Positions 13,395 to 25,089 of a stretch of DNA of 64,000 nt are shown in pieces; the first letter of the stretch is position 1; each line of letters begins with the position of its first letter. The position numbers and the translations under genes are program-made. Source of the stretch: Synanceia verrucosa. Lineage: Eukaryota > Chordata > Actinopteri > Perciformes > Synanceiidae. The stretch is taken from the NCBI GenBank assembly GCA_029721515.1, contig CM056567.1:8023507-8087506 (forward strand), in the 5' to 3' direction. Under the pieces are notes generated by a model, which saw nothing but the letters and a program-made list of their open reading frames with translations, was not told the DNA's origin and did not search any database.

Positions 13395-13672
13395 GCAGGC
13401 TGGAAGGTCCAGCTCTGTCCTGGACTCCATAGAGGAGCATGTTAGCAAAGCTCACTTGCATCATGGATGACCCCTCTCACCCTCTGATGGGACTGTGGAG
13501 GATTTAAGCAGCTCCTTCGGCTGCAGACTGAGACTCCACCCTGCTAGAAGGAGCTATGCAGCTCATTCCTGCCATCAGCAATAAGACTCTATAACATCAG
13601 CATCACTGGCTGATGTTCACACAACTGGACTCATTACTGTCAGAGTCATTTTTTTCACACTAATTTGCACTG
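13395..13672 (+). mobile_element. LINE ORF C-terminal remnant
   Basis: The forward strand carries a broken reading frame reminiscent of the extreme C-terminus shared by many fish non-LTR retrotransposons. It reads as Asp-Asp-Pro-Ser-His-Pro-Leu near 13467, and in a shifted frame Leu-Ser-Ser-Ser-Phe, then a Cys-Arg-Leu run. These fit the PSHPL and SSF blocks of LINE C-termini. Stops and frameshifts separate the pieces. Downstream is AT-rich 3'-UTR-like sequence with CACTAATTTGCACTG and a T-run. The call rests on remembered family features, so the family is left open. Confidence 0.45.
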
Positions 13673-13691
13673 TTTTTTTTGGGGGGGGGGG
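13673..13691. repeat. T8G11 homopolymer junction
   Basis: Eight T are followed directly by eleven G, a rare G-run in this AT-rich window. It sits at the end of the LINE remnant and may be a degenerate tail or a sequencing/assembly artefact. Confidence 0.8.
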
Positions 13692-13990
13692 CTTTTTTAA
13701 TGTATAGGCTATTTCTACAAGTCATATCCACATCACAAATAGTAAAAATACATTTTATTTATTTAATAATTGTGTTTACATGTGTGTTAACATTTCATGA
13801 TCATGAATGATCAATAAACGTGCTTCTTCGTCCATTTGGAATTAAAAGTAGATTTTCTTCCTTTTTATTTAGTACATACTGTAAATATTTATTGTATTTT
13901 TATTACTTATTCTATTACGTCGTTGCTGTTGTTTGTTGTTTCTTTATTACTGTAACTTACTGTCTATGCAATGGGGGATCAGTAAAAATG

Positions 13991-14012
13991 GTGTGTGTGT
14001 GTGTGTGTGTGT
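13991..14012. repeat. (GT)11 microsatellite
   Basis: Eleven uninterrupted GT units. Confidence 0.95.
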
Positions 14013-14919
14013 GGCCTGCTGTTAGTCTACATGGTTTCTGGTTGAGCAGGATTTGATAATGCCATGCAGCTCAATGCCATTGATTTACGGCTGTCCTTGC
14101 TCAGTGCTGTGTGCCTGCTATGCTCAAACACTGCCACTCACAGCTGGGCCTAACACACTCCTTGTTGAATCAATTTTGCAATGTGACCGTGCAATTCTTG
14201 TGTGTGTGTGTTCATGTGATCATGCCGATTGTCCAACACCACCACGTTTTCTCACAAGTCACAAATCACGGCTTTAAGTATGAAACCACAGATGCAGACA
14301 CACTAACGAGAAGTACGTGCACAGGTATCCATGGGTGTTATTGAAAATACGTTTTCCACGCCGGGAGAACAGGTGACATAAATGAGAGCGAGAGATTTAC
14401 ATGTGGGAATCCATTGGCTGTGCGATTGTAACCATCGGTCCCGAACGTGACACGTCTTTGTGATGTTGTTCATCTCTCCTCTCGTGACTGGAAGCCCCTT
14501 GTGGCGCTGAGCTGAATGCCCGGCAGAGCGATGGTGCAGTGTTTACCCTTGCATGGGATATCCATCACCTTCCGCTGTGTGATGTCGGATCAAAGAGGCA
14601 CTGAGACAAACACTATGTCAAATGTGCAAGTGGATTAACGCTGGGACTGTTGTTGTGTTGCTCACAGCTTGAAGCTGTTTTCCCTCATGGGAAAATGAAT
14701 TCCCTTAATGATTTTGCTCAGTGGCTTTAGGCAACATCATGAGCCTTTTTTTCTCCCCATGCTAGAAAAAAGGTATAACTTACTGCACTTTGTCATTACT
14801 GTCATCCTGCTGCTATTTTTTTCCAGCCTCTGTAGGCAGAAATGTGATAGTGCAGATAGAGTTCATGCTTATGTTTGCATCATTTAATGATCTAAGCCTG
14901 ATATCTGCGCTATACTGTG

Positions 14920-14922
<3 letters not shown>
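14013..14922. other. Non-coding DNA, no gene seen
   Basis: The part at 14400-14600 is CpG-richer and complex but has no recognisable exon. Overlapping frames at 14053-14344 are short and domain-free. Confidence 0.5.

Positions 14923-14979
<57 letters not shown>
14923..14979. repeat. (AT)28 microsatellite
   Basis: 57 bp of pure AT. It inflates an open frame with an Ile-Tyr run, which is not a gene. Confidence 0.97.
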
Positions 14980-14986
<7 letters not shown>

Positions 14987-16351
14987 AGTGTTGAACAGTT
15001 ACAGTTTCTCTAAGGGACGGGGGTTAAAAAAAAAGCGACAGAGCCGAGGATGAGGTAAAAGTGAGTAAGACCTTGTCATGCAGGAACATGTGTGTGGGCA
15101 GATGTTAGGGTGTGGATCACCGAACACAGGAACAGGAACAGGAACGTTGGCGTGTGAAGAAATAGCAGGATTTGTTCACACATAAAACTCATTTTTATGT
15201 TTTTTTCCCCAGCATGCAGAAGTACAAAGCCCCAGCAATTTAAGGTGTGAAAGTTTTCTTTAATCAAATACAAATATATTAATTAATGGAGCATAATAGG
15301 GAAGCTATTTTTGCAATGTAATTTGACGTTCAAAATACAGTGTTAGTGGAAAAAATGCAATTTATTCCTTGTTTTTTGCACCAGAACTGCATCCTCTGTG
15401 GGAGCTAAATTACAAGCCCGTACTTACTTACTTATCTCTCATCTGTGCTCCTCCTAAACCTTTTTATGGAGGTTTGTGACCGGCGCCTGTGATTTCCCCA
15501 TTCTCATATCGTTCAATATGGCTTTTATTTTTCCGCCGGTTTTGTTCTTCCAGATGATGCCAGAGAGCACGAAATTGCTCACTGATATAATCTGCTACAG
15601 GATGTGACATTTAATGGTTTTGTGTGCGCGTCTGAGTGCGTTTGTATTGGAAGCGTGTGCCCATGGGCGAGTGTATGGCCGTATATATATTTAGACAAAG
15701 TGTTCCACACGGGTGTATAGGATGGGAGTAATTTGGTGAGGAGGGATCTCTGTCTGTCCCAATACCTGGACACATATATCTTCAATCTCCTCCATTTCGC
15801 TACAGACTGCCGATGCATCCTAAACTGCTGCATGGCGCTTTATTATATTTGTGCATCCAGTGTGTAAAAAAAAAAAACAAAAAAAAAACCGAAGGCACTT
15901 GGCTCCCTAATGGAGTGCTCTGGAGCTGGGCAGGAGTGGCTGCTGGCTTGTTTACAGACTAGCAGCGCACACCGACCACAATTAATCCCCGGCAGCAGAT
16001 AGAGGGAGGGAAAGTAGTTGGGAGAAAGGAGACCAGCCTATTCTTACATCATAGCGAAAGCTTTATCCAAGAGTAAAAGCCATTATTCTGCAGCCCTGTC
16101 TCTTCTGCTCCCCGTCACACTGTCTTCTCCTGGTGTTAACAGGCTGTTAACTCTTTGATTTTTAATCCCTCTTCACATGGAAATGGAGCAAAAAGTTTTC
16201 TGGAAACACAGTGCCGAAATGTTTGTGTCTCCATGAAACTGCTGAAATGCTGTAATATATACAACTGGCCTGTATAGGCTGTATACATGGAAACGTTTAG
16301 GAATTTATCCATTCTGGGGAGTGATTTCAAAAAAGCTTCTGAAATGCCGAT
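14980..16351. other. Non-coding DNA, no gene seen
   Basis: An A-rich tract lies at 15866-15888 (A12-C-A10). The part at 15440-15600 is CpG-containing and complex, with no identified function. No exon was recognised. Confidence 0.5.
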
Positions 16352-16828
16352 TCTGTGTGGGGATCTGGTTTGGTGGCCTCAGTATCACATCTCTGCTTTT
16401 TGCAGATGATGTGGTTCTGTTGGCTTCATCAAGCCACGATCTTCAACTCTCACTGGAGCGGTTCAGATGTGTCGGGATGAAAATCAGCACCTCTAAATCC
16501 GAGGCTACCGTTGTCAGTTGGAAAAGGGTGTCGTGCTCTCTCTAGGTCGGGAATGAGATCCTGTCCCAAGTGGAGGAGTTTAAGAATATCGGGGTCTTCT
16601 TGGGAAGAGTACAGCAGGAGATCAGCACCTTCTGCAGTGATGCGGACGCTCTACCTATCTGTCGTGGTAAAGAGGGAGCCAAGCTGAAAGGTAAAGCTCT
16701 CAAGACCTCCCCTCAGGATCTCAGGACCCCCCAGAGGAGCTGAATGAAGTAGCTTGGGAGAGGGAAGTCTGGGCTTCCCTGTTTCAGCTGCACCCCCACG
16801 ACCCGACCCCCACGACCCGACCCCGGTG
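16352..16828 (+). mobile_element. LINE reverse-transcriptase remnant, internally deleted (RTE/Rex-type)
   Basis: In the forward frame ending at a TAG (16543-16545), the protein contains LLFADDVVLLASS. The Asp-Asp pair at 16405-16410 is the reverse-transcriptase catalytic motif, followed by a MKISTSKSEA block typical of fish LINEs. After the stop the same frame resumes with VEEFKNIGVF. A frameshift follows, and near 16638-16690 another frame gives a VMRTLY...SVVVKRE block. The coding sequence then jumps to the C-terminal tail (EELNEVAWEREVWASLF, about 16734-16785), so several hundred codons are missing. It ends in a 14-bp tandem duplication (16793-16820). It is dead: stop, frameshift and internal deletion. 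The exact family is inferred. Confidence 0.85.
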
Positions 16829-19800
16829 TGTGGACAAAACAACCATATGGCAAAAAACTTTGGCGTTTACTCCTAAACCCGTCTCTGTGTGAACATGGCC
16901 TTAGAGGCGCTATGTATCCCTCTCAGCAAAAACTGTCACTGAAATTCAACATGACCTGTTGCTTTAACTTAGGTTACAAACACATGTACATGTTGCTCAC
17001 CAATGACAGCATTCATATTTTTACACAATACTGAAATGACTGTGTGACAAAGCTGATGGGGTGACACTGATACAGCAAACAACAGCCTGTTTGCACACCC
17101 AACACATAATTATTTACTATTTCTGGCAACCCAGTAGATTCAAGTCCAGTCTGAGTTTACAGTGATTATCTACAATCCCTCTGAAGATGTCGGCACTGTT
17201 GAAACTTCCTTCAAACAAATAATTTCCCATCACTGCGATATTCATGTGGTCATATTCTGACCCTGTACAATCCTATTTTTGTTTTCTGCAGTAGAGCATG
17301 ATATACACGTCACATGTTTGGTAATATGTAATAGCACCTGACATTTCTGGTGGAGATATCTATGCACAATAAATTATACATGTTGTATGGTCCTAGGGCA
17401 AGGCTCGCAGAGATATTCATCAGTCACATCTGGGTGCTGGTTTGTAGCTTATGGTAATAAACCCCAAAGGAACATGCACGAAGAAGCTATTGATCCTATG
17501 AAACATATCTGTGTGTTGAAAGCATCTTGAGTACCAATGTTAACATGAGAGGCACAAGTGTGCCATCAGAGAAGTCAATCTATGCCGTCATCATGCAGGC
17601 TAAAAGGTGAATTTGTCCTCCAGTGGCTACCGTGTCAACTGACAATGGAAGCAGTTCTCTAAACGACGACAACAACAACAACAACAACAATATCATTTGT
17701 GCCATATTCTCCGCAGTGGGGTCTTGAGACTCTTGTGTTATTCTTTTGAATCTGTTGTTTGCAGTTGATGTATGTTTGGAGCGGGCCTTCCCAAATGGAT
17801 TAATACCGTAACCAGTTCCAGATGGCTGCCATGTCTTGTTCCCCTTCCTGTGATCGTTTTAATGCTTTATTGATTGCTGTTGTCTAGGGAACCAAACCTG
17901 CATGCAGTACTGCTTATTCCTTTTACCCACACATCCTCCTCACCCGTGCCTGCTTTTTCCCATCCGCAATTCCACAATCCATTCTTCACGGCGCTCTGCA
18001 GTGATTATGCCGCAAGCTGATTGGGCACACCTTTCATCGGCTCATGCTGAGAGGCTCGCTGGGAGGAGGGATGGGAAGTGGACGTGGTGGAAACACCAAG
18101 GGCCACTATTTCAATCACACAAATGACCAGAGAGAAGCGTCAGGCCTCAGGCGCACCTGTTTGAAAGTGCGGTGAATGTAGGTAAATGTAGATCAGAAGG
18201 TGTCAGGATGAAGCCATTCATATTACTGGTCTCATTGCTGTGGAGCCAGTCACAGTGACACATGATGACAAAAGCTCAACAAATTAAGAGACTCTTCTTC
18301 GGGAAATCATTTTCATTTCAGTCTGGATGGCACCGGCGGCACCATGAGAACACATAGCACCATAAATCTGCAGCCAAATGCAGCTGGTGTTTTTATTCCA
18401 CAGTTAATTAGAGAGAAACAAATAATCTTACATCTTATCTCAAAATGTGATACAGCGACATAATGCATTTCAAGAATAAAATATGGACCACTGAAATGTT
18501 TGTTTGGTTGGTTTTTTTTGTAGTTTGGCAAGGTGGCTGTGATGCAAATGATTAATGAGTCCCTGTCGTCCAACGTCTCCAGCATAAACAACAGAATCCT
18601 GAGTTATAACCGACCAGACGTGTAGGTGTGTGCAGTTATTCTGCAGCAACCTGGTGTAATTTGCATGACAATTTCCATCAAAATGCCTGTCATACGCACA
18701 TCCCACCTGTTTGCCGCTCTCCTCTTACCTGTGCACCATGCACAAAAACACCTCACACACAGGCAACGTGGATTTCAAGGTCAGGAAAATACCAAACGGT
18801 CAGACGGATCGCTGTTTATGCTGGTTGTTGCGCTGTCCCAAAAATAAGGCCCTGAGGCCATCTGTAATGTGTTTGATTGATGCACCTGTCATTTACAGTG
18901 TTTTTAGGCTCTAGCTTCCTTCACATGTGGAAGAGGATCAGTTCCAGCCTCTCACATGTCTGCATGTTGTGGTTTTAAGCATTCACAAATGGGTCTCCTA
19001 CATATTTGTCTTCGGGTATATTCCCACGTGACACAACTGTTCCAGCTAGATTAGTCAACACTCGTGTGGGACTCGGCATCAGTGAGGCTTGTTTTTTTAT
19101 GAAAGATGCACCGCTGTTGCTTAGTAATGCAGTCAAAGCCCAGATTGATGGTGCATTCACATGCTGTTGCATAAATCGGAGAAATGTGTTTTAAATTCAG
19201 ATGAAAGCGAAACTAATTTGCATAGCTGCCTCACTGCAAGAGGCTTTCAAATTTACATTGGTTTCTTCACACCATGCACGTTGGCTTCTTCTCTGTCTTT
19301 CAGGCCAGATTTACCTTCAAGTAGTAGCCTGATATTGGAAATACAAGTCTCCTATGTGACGCCCACACAGAAGGAGCAAGAAGGAGACAGATTGACAGCA
19401 AGTCTTTGTGATTATCCCTCTTTCTTTTTTTTTTTTTCATCAATCCCGTCTCCACTTTAACCCACCTTAAACCACAGCCTCCATGGTAAGTGCAATTGAC
19501 CGCACTCTCCTCCTGTTTATTTTATCCCCTTGCAGACCACAACAAGGCCTGTTACCCCACTAAACAAATCAATGTAAGGTGTAAAAAAGTAATGATGTGA
19601 CGCTGAACTCTTAGCACCCAATGCTACGGGCTACTAAATCAGCACCAGTGCTGCACAATTCCCACTGAATGCATGATTAAGCAGCTCTGACTGAGGGGGC
19701 TCACGGGATGTTTGGCTCATAACTCAGTGCTGTCAAAGCGTCATGGAAGTGTTAAGGAAAAGGACATGGTGAGGAGTCTAACCAGGCAATAACCAGCCAC

Positions 19801-20030
19801 AAAGAAAATTAAATTACTTATTTAAAAACAGTTTTTTAAAGGGACACCAGGAAATACACTGCACCGTTATGTTCTCGTCCACATCCTCTGTGTGTAGTGA
19901 GATGTTGACGGGTGAGAATATTTTACTGCTTAACTGTATACTTCTACTCCACTACATAATTAATAATAATAGTGTGTAATAAATGTGCTCTTTTATGATC
20001 TGACACTGACACACTACTTTTGAATAAGGT
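16829..20030. other. Non-coding DNA, no gene seen
   Basis: Contains a (RAC)n tract at 17663-17690 and a T-rich run at 19424-19438. No exon, RNA gene or full transposon was recognised. Several overlapping short frames at 18600-18900 are open in all three frames by chance and show no domain. Confidence 0.5.
17663..17690. repeat. (AAC)n trinucleotide tract
   Basis: About nine ACG/AAC units, seven of them AAC. Confidence 0.9.
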
Positions 20031-20036
20031 CTGCGA

Positions 20037-20092
20037 CAATGAATCGATTATTATCAGAAACATTTTTGATAATCTATTAAACAGTTTGGGGA
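20037..20092. repeat. Possible dispersed-repeat fragment (ATCGATTATT type)
   Basis: The ATCGATTATTATCAG...GATAATCTATTAAACAG stretch resembles the AT-rich end of a repeat common in vertebrate genomes. No matching second end was found within the next few hundred bases. Confidence 0.3.
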
Positions 20093-22140
20093 TTTTTTTT
20101 CTGTGGACATGACAACACATTGATAACTCGTGTTTAATTCAGATAATGGTCAGCGACCTGGCTGACTCCACTACGCTAGGTGGCGCTGTAGCTCTTTCAA
20201 CAAGTGGTGTTAGAACTACTTACAGTTGACGGCTACTTAACAACAACAATAAACTATCTGGCGGCGTACAAACAAAGATGGCGGTCGACGAGTTTGACAG
20301 AGCGGCGTTAGCGTACAAGTTGTGCGGTGTTTGGAAGTCTATATGAACCAACAAACAGAATTTTTGACGCCTTTATTATACGATTAAGCTCGTCCATGTG
20401 CACGCAGTGACTGATGATGCGATGGAGAATCAGGAAGGAAACAGTTTATGAGTCCCCCCGTTAAGCTGTCAGTACACACTGCACACAAAGCAAATGGAAA
20501 ATGAAATTTACTATATAGAGTTATGATTCCATATTATATCAACCAATTGTCTCTTCCATGCTAACGTGACAGTTTTTAGGCAGTCATTCTGCAGTGAATG
20601 CCACAAGAAATAGAACATTCACAGTTTTTTGTCATCTGGAAAATGTAGATTTCATAGTAGCTTGAGATCTGCTGCTGTCTTTTATAATAACAGCTTTGGC
20701 GTTTCTGCAGGGATCTAATGTATTCTTTCTTGGAGAAAGCTGTAGGTGTCATGTGATTGACAGGAAGAAAGCATAATATAATATGCACACTGACATGAAT
20801 ATACTCAACGCAGGCACAGTGGAAGAATGATTAAACAGACAGAAACCTTTACAAAACTAAATTCGGTCTCCATGTTTACCGTGATGGATTCCCCAGTCCT
20901 GGCAATGTCTTTTTTTTTTTTGAATTCTTACATGAATGAATGACAGCAAACAGCGTCACTTCAAAGTAGCAGTATGAGGCTGAGGTTGAGCTAAAATTAC
21001 AGAGACAACTAGGAGTGATGCTTAATATCTTGCCAAATTTCCTGCTAAATATTGCTTTTTAGTACTTTTTTTAAAAATATAATTTCCAGTATTAATCTGT
21101 CGATATCGTGCATGATAACACTTTTAGTTTAGTTATTTTACTGAACATACTTTAGTTTTATTGTTATTTTTCAACTCTGGTGTTAATATTACTTATAATA
21201 CACATCATAGCCTATTTGTTACTCTGTTATGTTTTTTGTATGTTGTTGTAATTTTTGAGCAATATCTTGTAAAAGAATTTCCTTTTGCCTTGATAAAGTT
21301 CTTTCTTGTCTTATCTTACTTGTTTTGGTCCTCAGCTTCATACATTTTACATAATAAAACATCTCAAAGGGGAAAAAATATAATTCAGTTTCATTAATTT
21401 TGTTTATATTCTGATAACAAAACCAGTTTTTTAAATTATAAGGTTATTCATGTTTTGTCCTCGAGTGATGTCTGGTTTTGACCAGCACATTCTTCAATTA
21501 AATATTTAAATGCACATCAATAATATAATTTAATAGCACCCAGCTCTTCCTAATCTCCTCATCAAACAAAGCCTGTTTACTGAAGCATGCATCATCTGCT
21601 GTGTTCCAGCAGCACAAGTAATTGTTGTTTTAATTTTTAAAATGCATTTAAAATTCCATCAGAAATAAATCTGTGACTAGAAAGTTTGTGGTTTCACGTG
21701 GATATTTTTCTCTGAAACGGATCTGTGGTGTTACTGAATGAGACGGACTTACAGTGGATGTATTTTTAAGTGAGGCAAAAGCTACATGTCTGTCTTAAGA
21801 TCAGCCCATAAGCAGCCATTTGTGTGATTCATCTGCGATCTTAAAAGGGATTTCTGCATGCGTTGCTATTAGCAGGGTTCCATTTCTTTCACTGTTGCTG
21901 TCTTGCATGAGCTGGTTGAGATGACTGGAGTGTGTTCTTCTGCTCAGCGTGTTGTACTTCACTGCAGTTTTCTGATAAAACAAAAAAAGAGGACAAACCA
22001 CAGTATCCCAGTCTCTGTTCTCTTAACAGTGTGTCCTCTCCCGTCATGACATAATCTCTGGTGTTAATTACATTCGAGCAGTTGAACTTGTAGCTTCAAT
22101 AAATGCTTAGAGATAGAGAGATAGTAAGATGAGTAGATAA
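20093..22140. other. Non-coding DNA, no gene seen
   Basis: Mostly AT-rich. The stretch 20160-20300 is richer in CpG (GGTGGCGCTG, GGCGGCGTAC) and may belong to the repeat fragment just upstream. No exon was recognised. Confidence 0.45.
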
Positions 22141-22160
22141 GCACGGCGACGTCGCTGTGC
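22141..22160. promoter_or_regulatory. 20-bp CpG-rich imperfect palindrome
   Basis: GCACGGCGACGTCGCTGTGC reads the same on both strands except for one base pair. The central GCGACGTCGC is perfect and contains a GACGTC half-CRE. It lies 30 bp upstream of an IRF-like repeat. Any role is inferred. Confidence 0.3.
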
Positions 22161-22189
22161 TACGAGTTCCACACAGAGATGTACTTGGA

Positions 22190-22208
22190 GAAAGTGAAAG
22201 TGAAAGTC
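22190..22208 (+). promoter_or_regulatory. IRF/ISRE-like tandem GAAAGT repeat
   Basis: Three GAAAGT units in tandem match the GAAANNGAAA consensus bound by interferon regulatory factors. No promoter or gene is visible next to it, so it may be a chance purine repeat. Confidence 0.3.
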
Positions 22209-22735
22209 TGTTTGACTGCTGAGACAGAATGAGTGCCCACTGTGTGTGATTCTGCTGACAGCTCAGGATCCGACAATAAGTGGCTTCCCTTCAGGGAGGA
22301 GGGGAGAAGTGGCTCTCTCACCTCGCTAACCTGCTGAGGTCTCCTCTGTGCTAACGCTCAGCTGCACACATTACGTACGCTTTAATTAGAAGGGCGAGCA
22401 TGTCGCTACAGCGAGGTTGGTGCATGTCAGACAATACCAGAGGACTGTTTTATGCAACATTATTTCTATTTCCCTAAATACTGACTATGAATGAAACAAT
22501 GAGTACAGTTTAACCACCCCAAAGAACAAAAAGGGCCCCACATGTATTTGTTATGTTTGATTAGGTTGTTAATGAACATCAATAATTCAGAAATTACTTC
22601 ACCAAATGCAATTTGGTGTTTGGAGTCCAGTTTACCTATTCCCATTTTAAAACCATGCACACTGCCATTTGCAGAAACCTTCCAGTGCTTTGTGGGCCAT
22701 ACTGCATTTTATACCTTTGACACCATATTTCACTA

Positions 22736-23314
22736 GCCTGACCGTAGCCCTCCGTAATCTTCCGCTCAATTATCATTTCCTGCAGATTACGTCTGGGTTT
22801 GATCCCCTTGGACTCGATTTCTCAGGATGATTTCCAACCTGGCCAATCAGCGAATGGTGGGGGACGGGGGGAGGCGGGTGTTAACGATGACGTCAAATGC
22901 ACAGCATTTGAGTTGTAGTCCAGCTGGTTGTAGTTTAGCAATGGCAGCGGAGACGGAAGTGAAGGAAACCATTCAATCCGTTTTGGCTAGGCTCCCAAAT
23001 ATTTAGCAATTGAATTCGGAGCAAGAGGAATGTTTAACCAGGTCTATTGCCGGCAAAGATGTCGTGGCTTTACTCCCCACGGAGTTCAGGAAAAGTCTTA
23101 TTTTTCAGTTAGCTCCGTTAGCGGTGAAGGAGTTGGCTAGCCTGAATGCTAGCGCCACATTACATACGTCATGACCAAATGTTAACGATTGGGTAAAATC
23201 AGATCCAATCGTTTCAAACTTCAACAGAGTTCACGCCTCCCATCAGGAATCGGTTCTCAATGGAGGAATGCCAGACCCTCTGTATGATAGTATGAGGGTC
23301 TGGTAAGACCAGGC
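22736..23314 (+). mobile_element. TA-flanked DNA transposon carrying a helicase fragment
   Basis: The 579-bp element starts GCCTGACC and ends AGACCAGGC, with TA on both outer sides (22734-22735 and 23315-23316), so TA looks like the duplicated target. The right end carries a hairpin with perfect 10-bp arms (23271-23280 and 23294-23303). Inside are CCAATCAG, a perfect CRE palindrome TGACGTCA (22888-22895) and a pseudo-ORF resembling a RecQ-type helicase. No transposase is present. TA targets with short inverted ends fit Harbinger/ISL2EU-type elements, but this assignment is inferred. Confidence 0.7.
22941..23174 (+). pseudogene. Truncated RecQ-like helicase fragment inside transposon
   Basis: The frame opens with ATG in reasonable context and starts MAAETEVKETIQSVLARL. 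A TAG follows at 23004-23006, then the same frame continues to TGA at 23172-23174. The continuation contains EQEECLTRSIAGKDVVALL, resembling the region just before motif I of RecQ/DExH helicases, where an ATP-binding PTGxGKS loop is expected. Here the loop (23073-23099) reads LPTEFRKSL: both glycines are replaced, so ATP binding should be lost. It ends shortly after the loop with no DEAH box. It is best read as a captured, decayed 5' coding fragment, but could be the relic of a helicase once encoded by the autonomous element. TGACGTCA about 45 bp upstream may have served as its promoter. Confidence 0.65.
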
Positions 23315-23316
23315 TA

Positions 23317-24840
23317 ATACTCCACCTGTTACAAGGATAAATCTGTAGTGTATTTTTATTAGAGTGAGATGGTTAAAGTTAAGCATTGAATAATTAAAGT
23401 TAATATATGTTGTCAGACAGTAAGTAAAGCAAAGATTTAGTAAGCATTGTAAGTTTCCCTTGGAGGAACTGGACCTTGGAATTTGATGCTCATATCATGA
23501 CTTATTAATGGAACTGTAACTTGGAATGGTACTTACCTGAAATAATTTGGTTTGGAGAGTAAACGTTTCAGGAAGTGTCTTCTGGTTGTACCTGTTAGCA
23601 AAAATCATATCATTTGAGTAGGCATGCTCATTACCATGGTTCATGACTGTTAGTTATTTACAGTTATGCTTTACTACATGACTTATAATGCAGCTGTAAT
23701 GCTCAAATTCACAGTGCGACATGTGGCTGATCAGAGCTGACGGGAAGCATTAAAGCAGATTCACACTTTTGTAATGAAGCCATTTTACTGGAGAAACTTC
23801 CATTAATTCCTTGAGTGTGTAAGCCTCACTGTACAAACTTCAAGATGAAAAGAAACAATTAATGTGTATGCAAATCTGCGACTGTGGGATCAACGCCTTT
23901 GTTTGGTGAATCTGGCTGTCACTGGTTTTTAATTAGCTGACTCCCTTCAGTGAGTGTGAGCACAAAGCCGTTATCAGTGACAACAGAAACATGTGAGGGG
24001 CCATACATGCTAACAAGGGCCTTTCATAAATGGCTGCCACACAGGCACCAGGCAGGGTTTAGCACGAGCTTCTTCACGTTAGCACATCGTATGTTTGTTG
24101 TAATAGTTCAATACATAAACTTGAGTGTGTGTGTATTTGAGTTTCTTTTGTTCCACTCTTGTTCGTCTGTGGTTTCCTCTGCATGAAACGGCGCTCAACA
24201 GTTTTCAGTGTGGAAAATAAAAAGAAAATAATGATGCATACGGAGAGACCACAGTACAGGAACAATATTAAGTACAATGACAAACACGCAAAGAAAAAAA
24301 AAAAGTATCTCATTTACATCTCCGCAGCGGCTCATGCGTTCAGCTGCAACAAGAGAGAAGGTGTTTGTGTGTTTTGGGAGCGTCTCTATTTCTTTGAAAC
24401 ACTTAGGTGAGCATGTGCAGATAGAGATGGCAGTGATCCACTATCAAATACCCAGCGCTGTGATCCCTGAGGCGGCAGCCCATTCAGCTCTCAGCGCCGA
24501 ACCCCATTAAGCATTTGGCTCCAATCAAAGATCCTCTCTCTGTATCAGAGTGAGTTCATCTCCGAGGGCCCACTCAGAGACACAGTGCCCTGACAGCTGA
24601 TTGATCTTTGCTTTCTTATGCTCTCGCTTCATCCCCTCGCCCTCAAGAAAGAATGAAAATGAAATTTGCTGCATTTCACTGTCTGTATTTTGCATGTCGT
24701 GATTGTAAATCCTCAACTTGTTTTCCATGCGTTTTATGAAAAGTGGTGTCCAATTCCATTGCTGTTCCATATCAATCCATGACTGTGTACATCTCTGTTC
24801 TCTCTCTATATCTATCTGTGTGTGCATGTGTGTGTCTTTA

Positions 24841-24841
<1 letters not shown>
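23317..24841. other. Non-coding DNA, no gene seen
   Basis: AT-rich, with a poly-A run at 24294-24305. The part at 24400-24700 is complex and could be conserved, but no exon was recognised. Confidence 0.5.

Positions 24842-24881
<40 letters not shown>
24842..24881. repeat. (TG)20 microsatellite
   Basis: Forty bases of pure TG. Confidence 0.97.
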
Positions 24882-24882
<1 letters not shown>

Positions 24883-25051
24883 TTTGGTGGCAGATTGATG
24901 TGTTTGTCTCCCCTGTGTTGTTTTCCATCCTTTGTTTCATGCTGTTGTTTGGACAGGCATAGGCTAGCTGGAGATGGGAATAAATGGGACTGTTAGGAGA
25001 CATCCGTTATATGCTGACACAAAACCATTATAAAGAACAACTCCATATATA

Positions 25052-25057
<6 letters not shown>

Positions 25058-25087
<30 letters not shown>
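25058..25087. repeat. (TG)15 microsatellite
   Basis: Thirty bases of TG, about 180 bp downstream of another TG array. Confidence 0.95.

Positions 25088-25089
<2 letters not shown>

Noticed and set aside
19835..19865. TTTAAAGGGACACC as a transposon left end
   Set aside because: No matching right end within the next kilobase.
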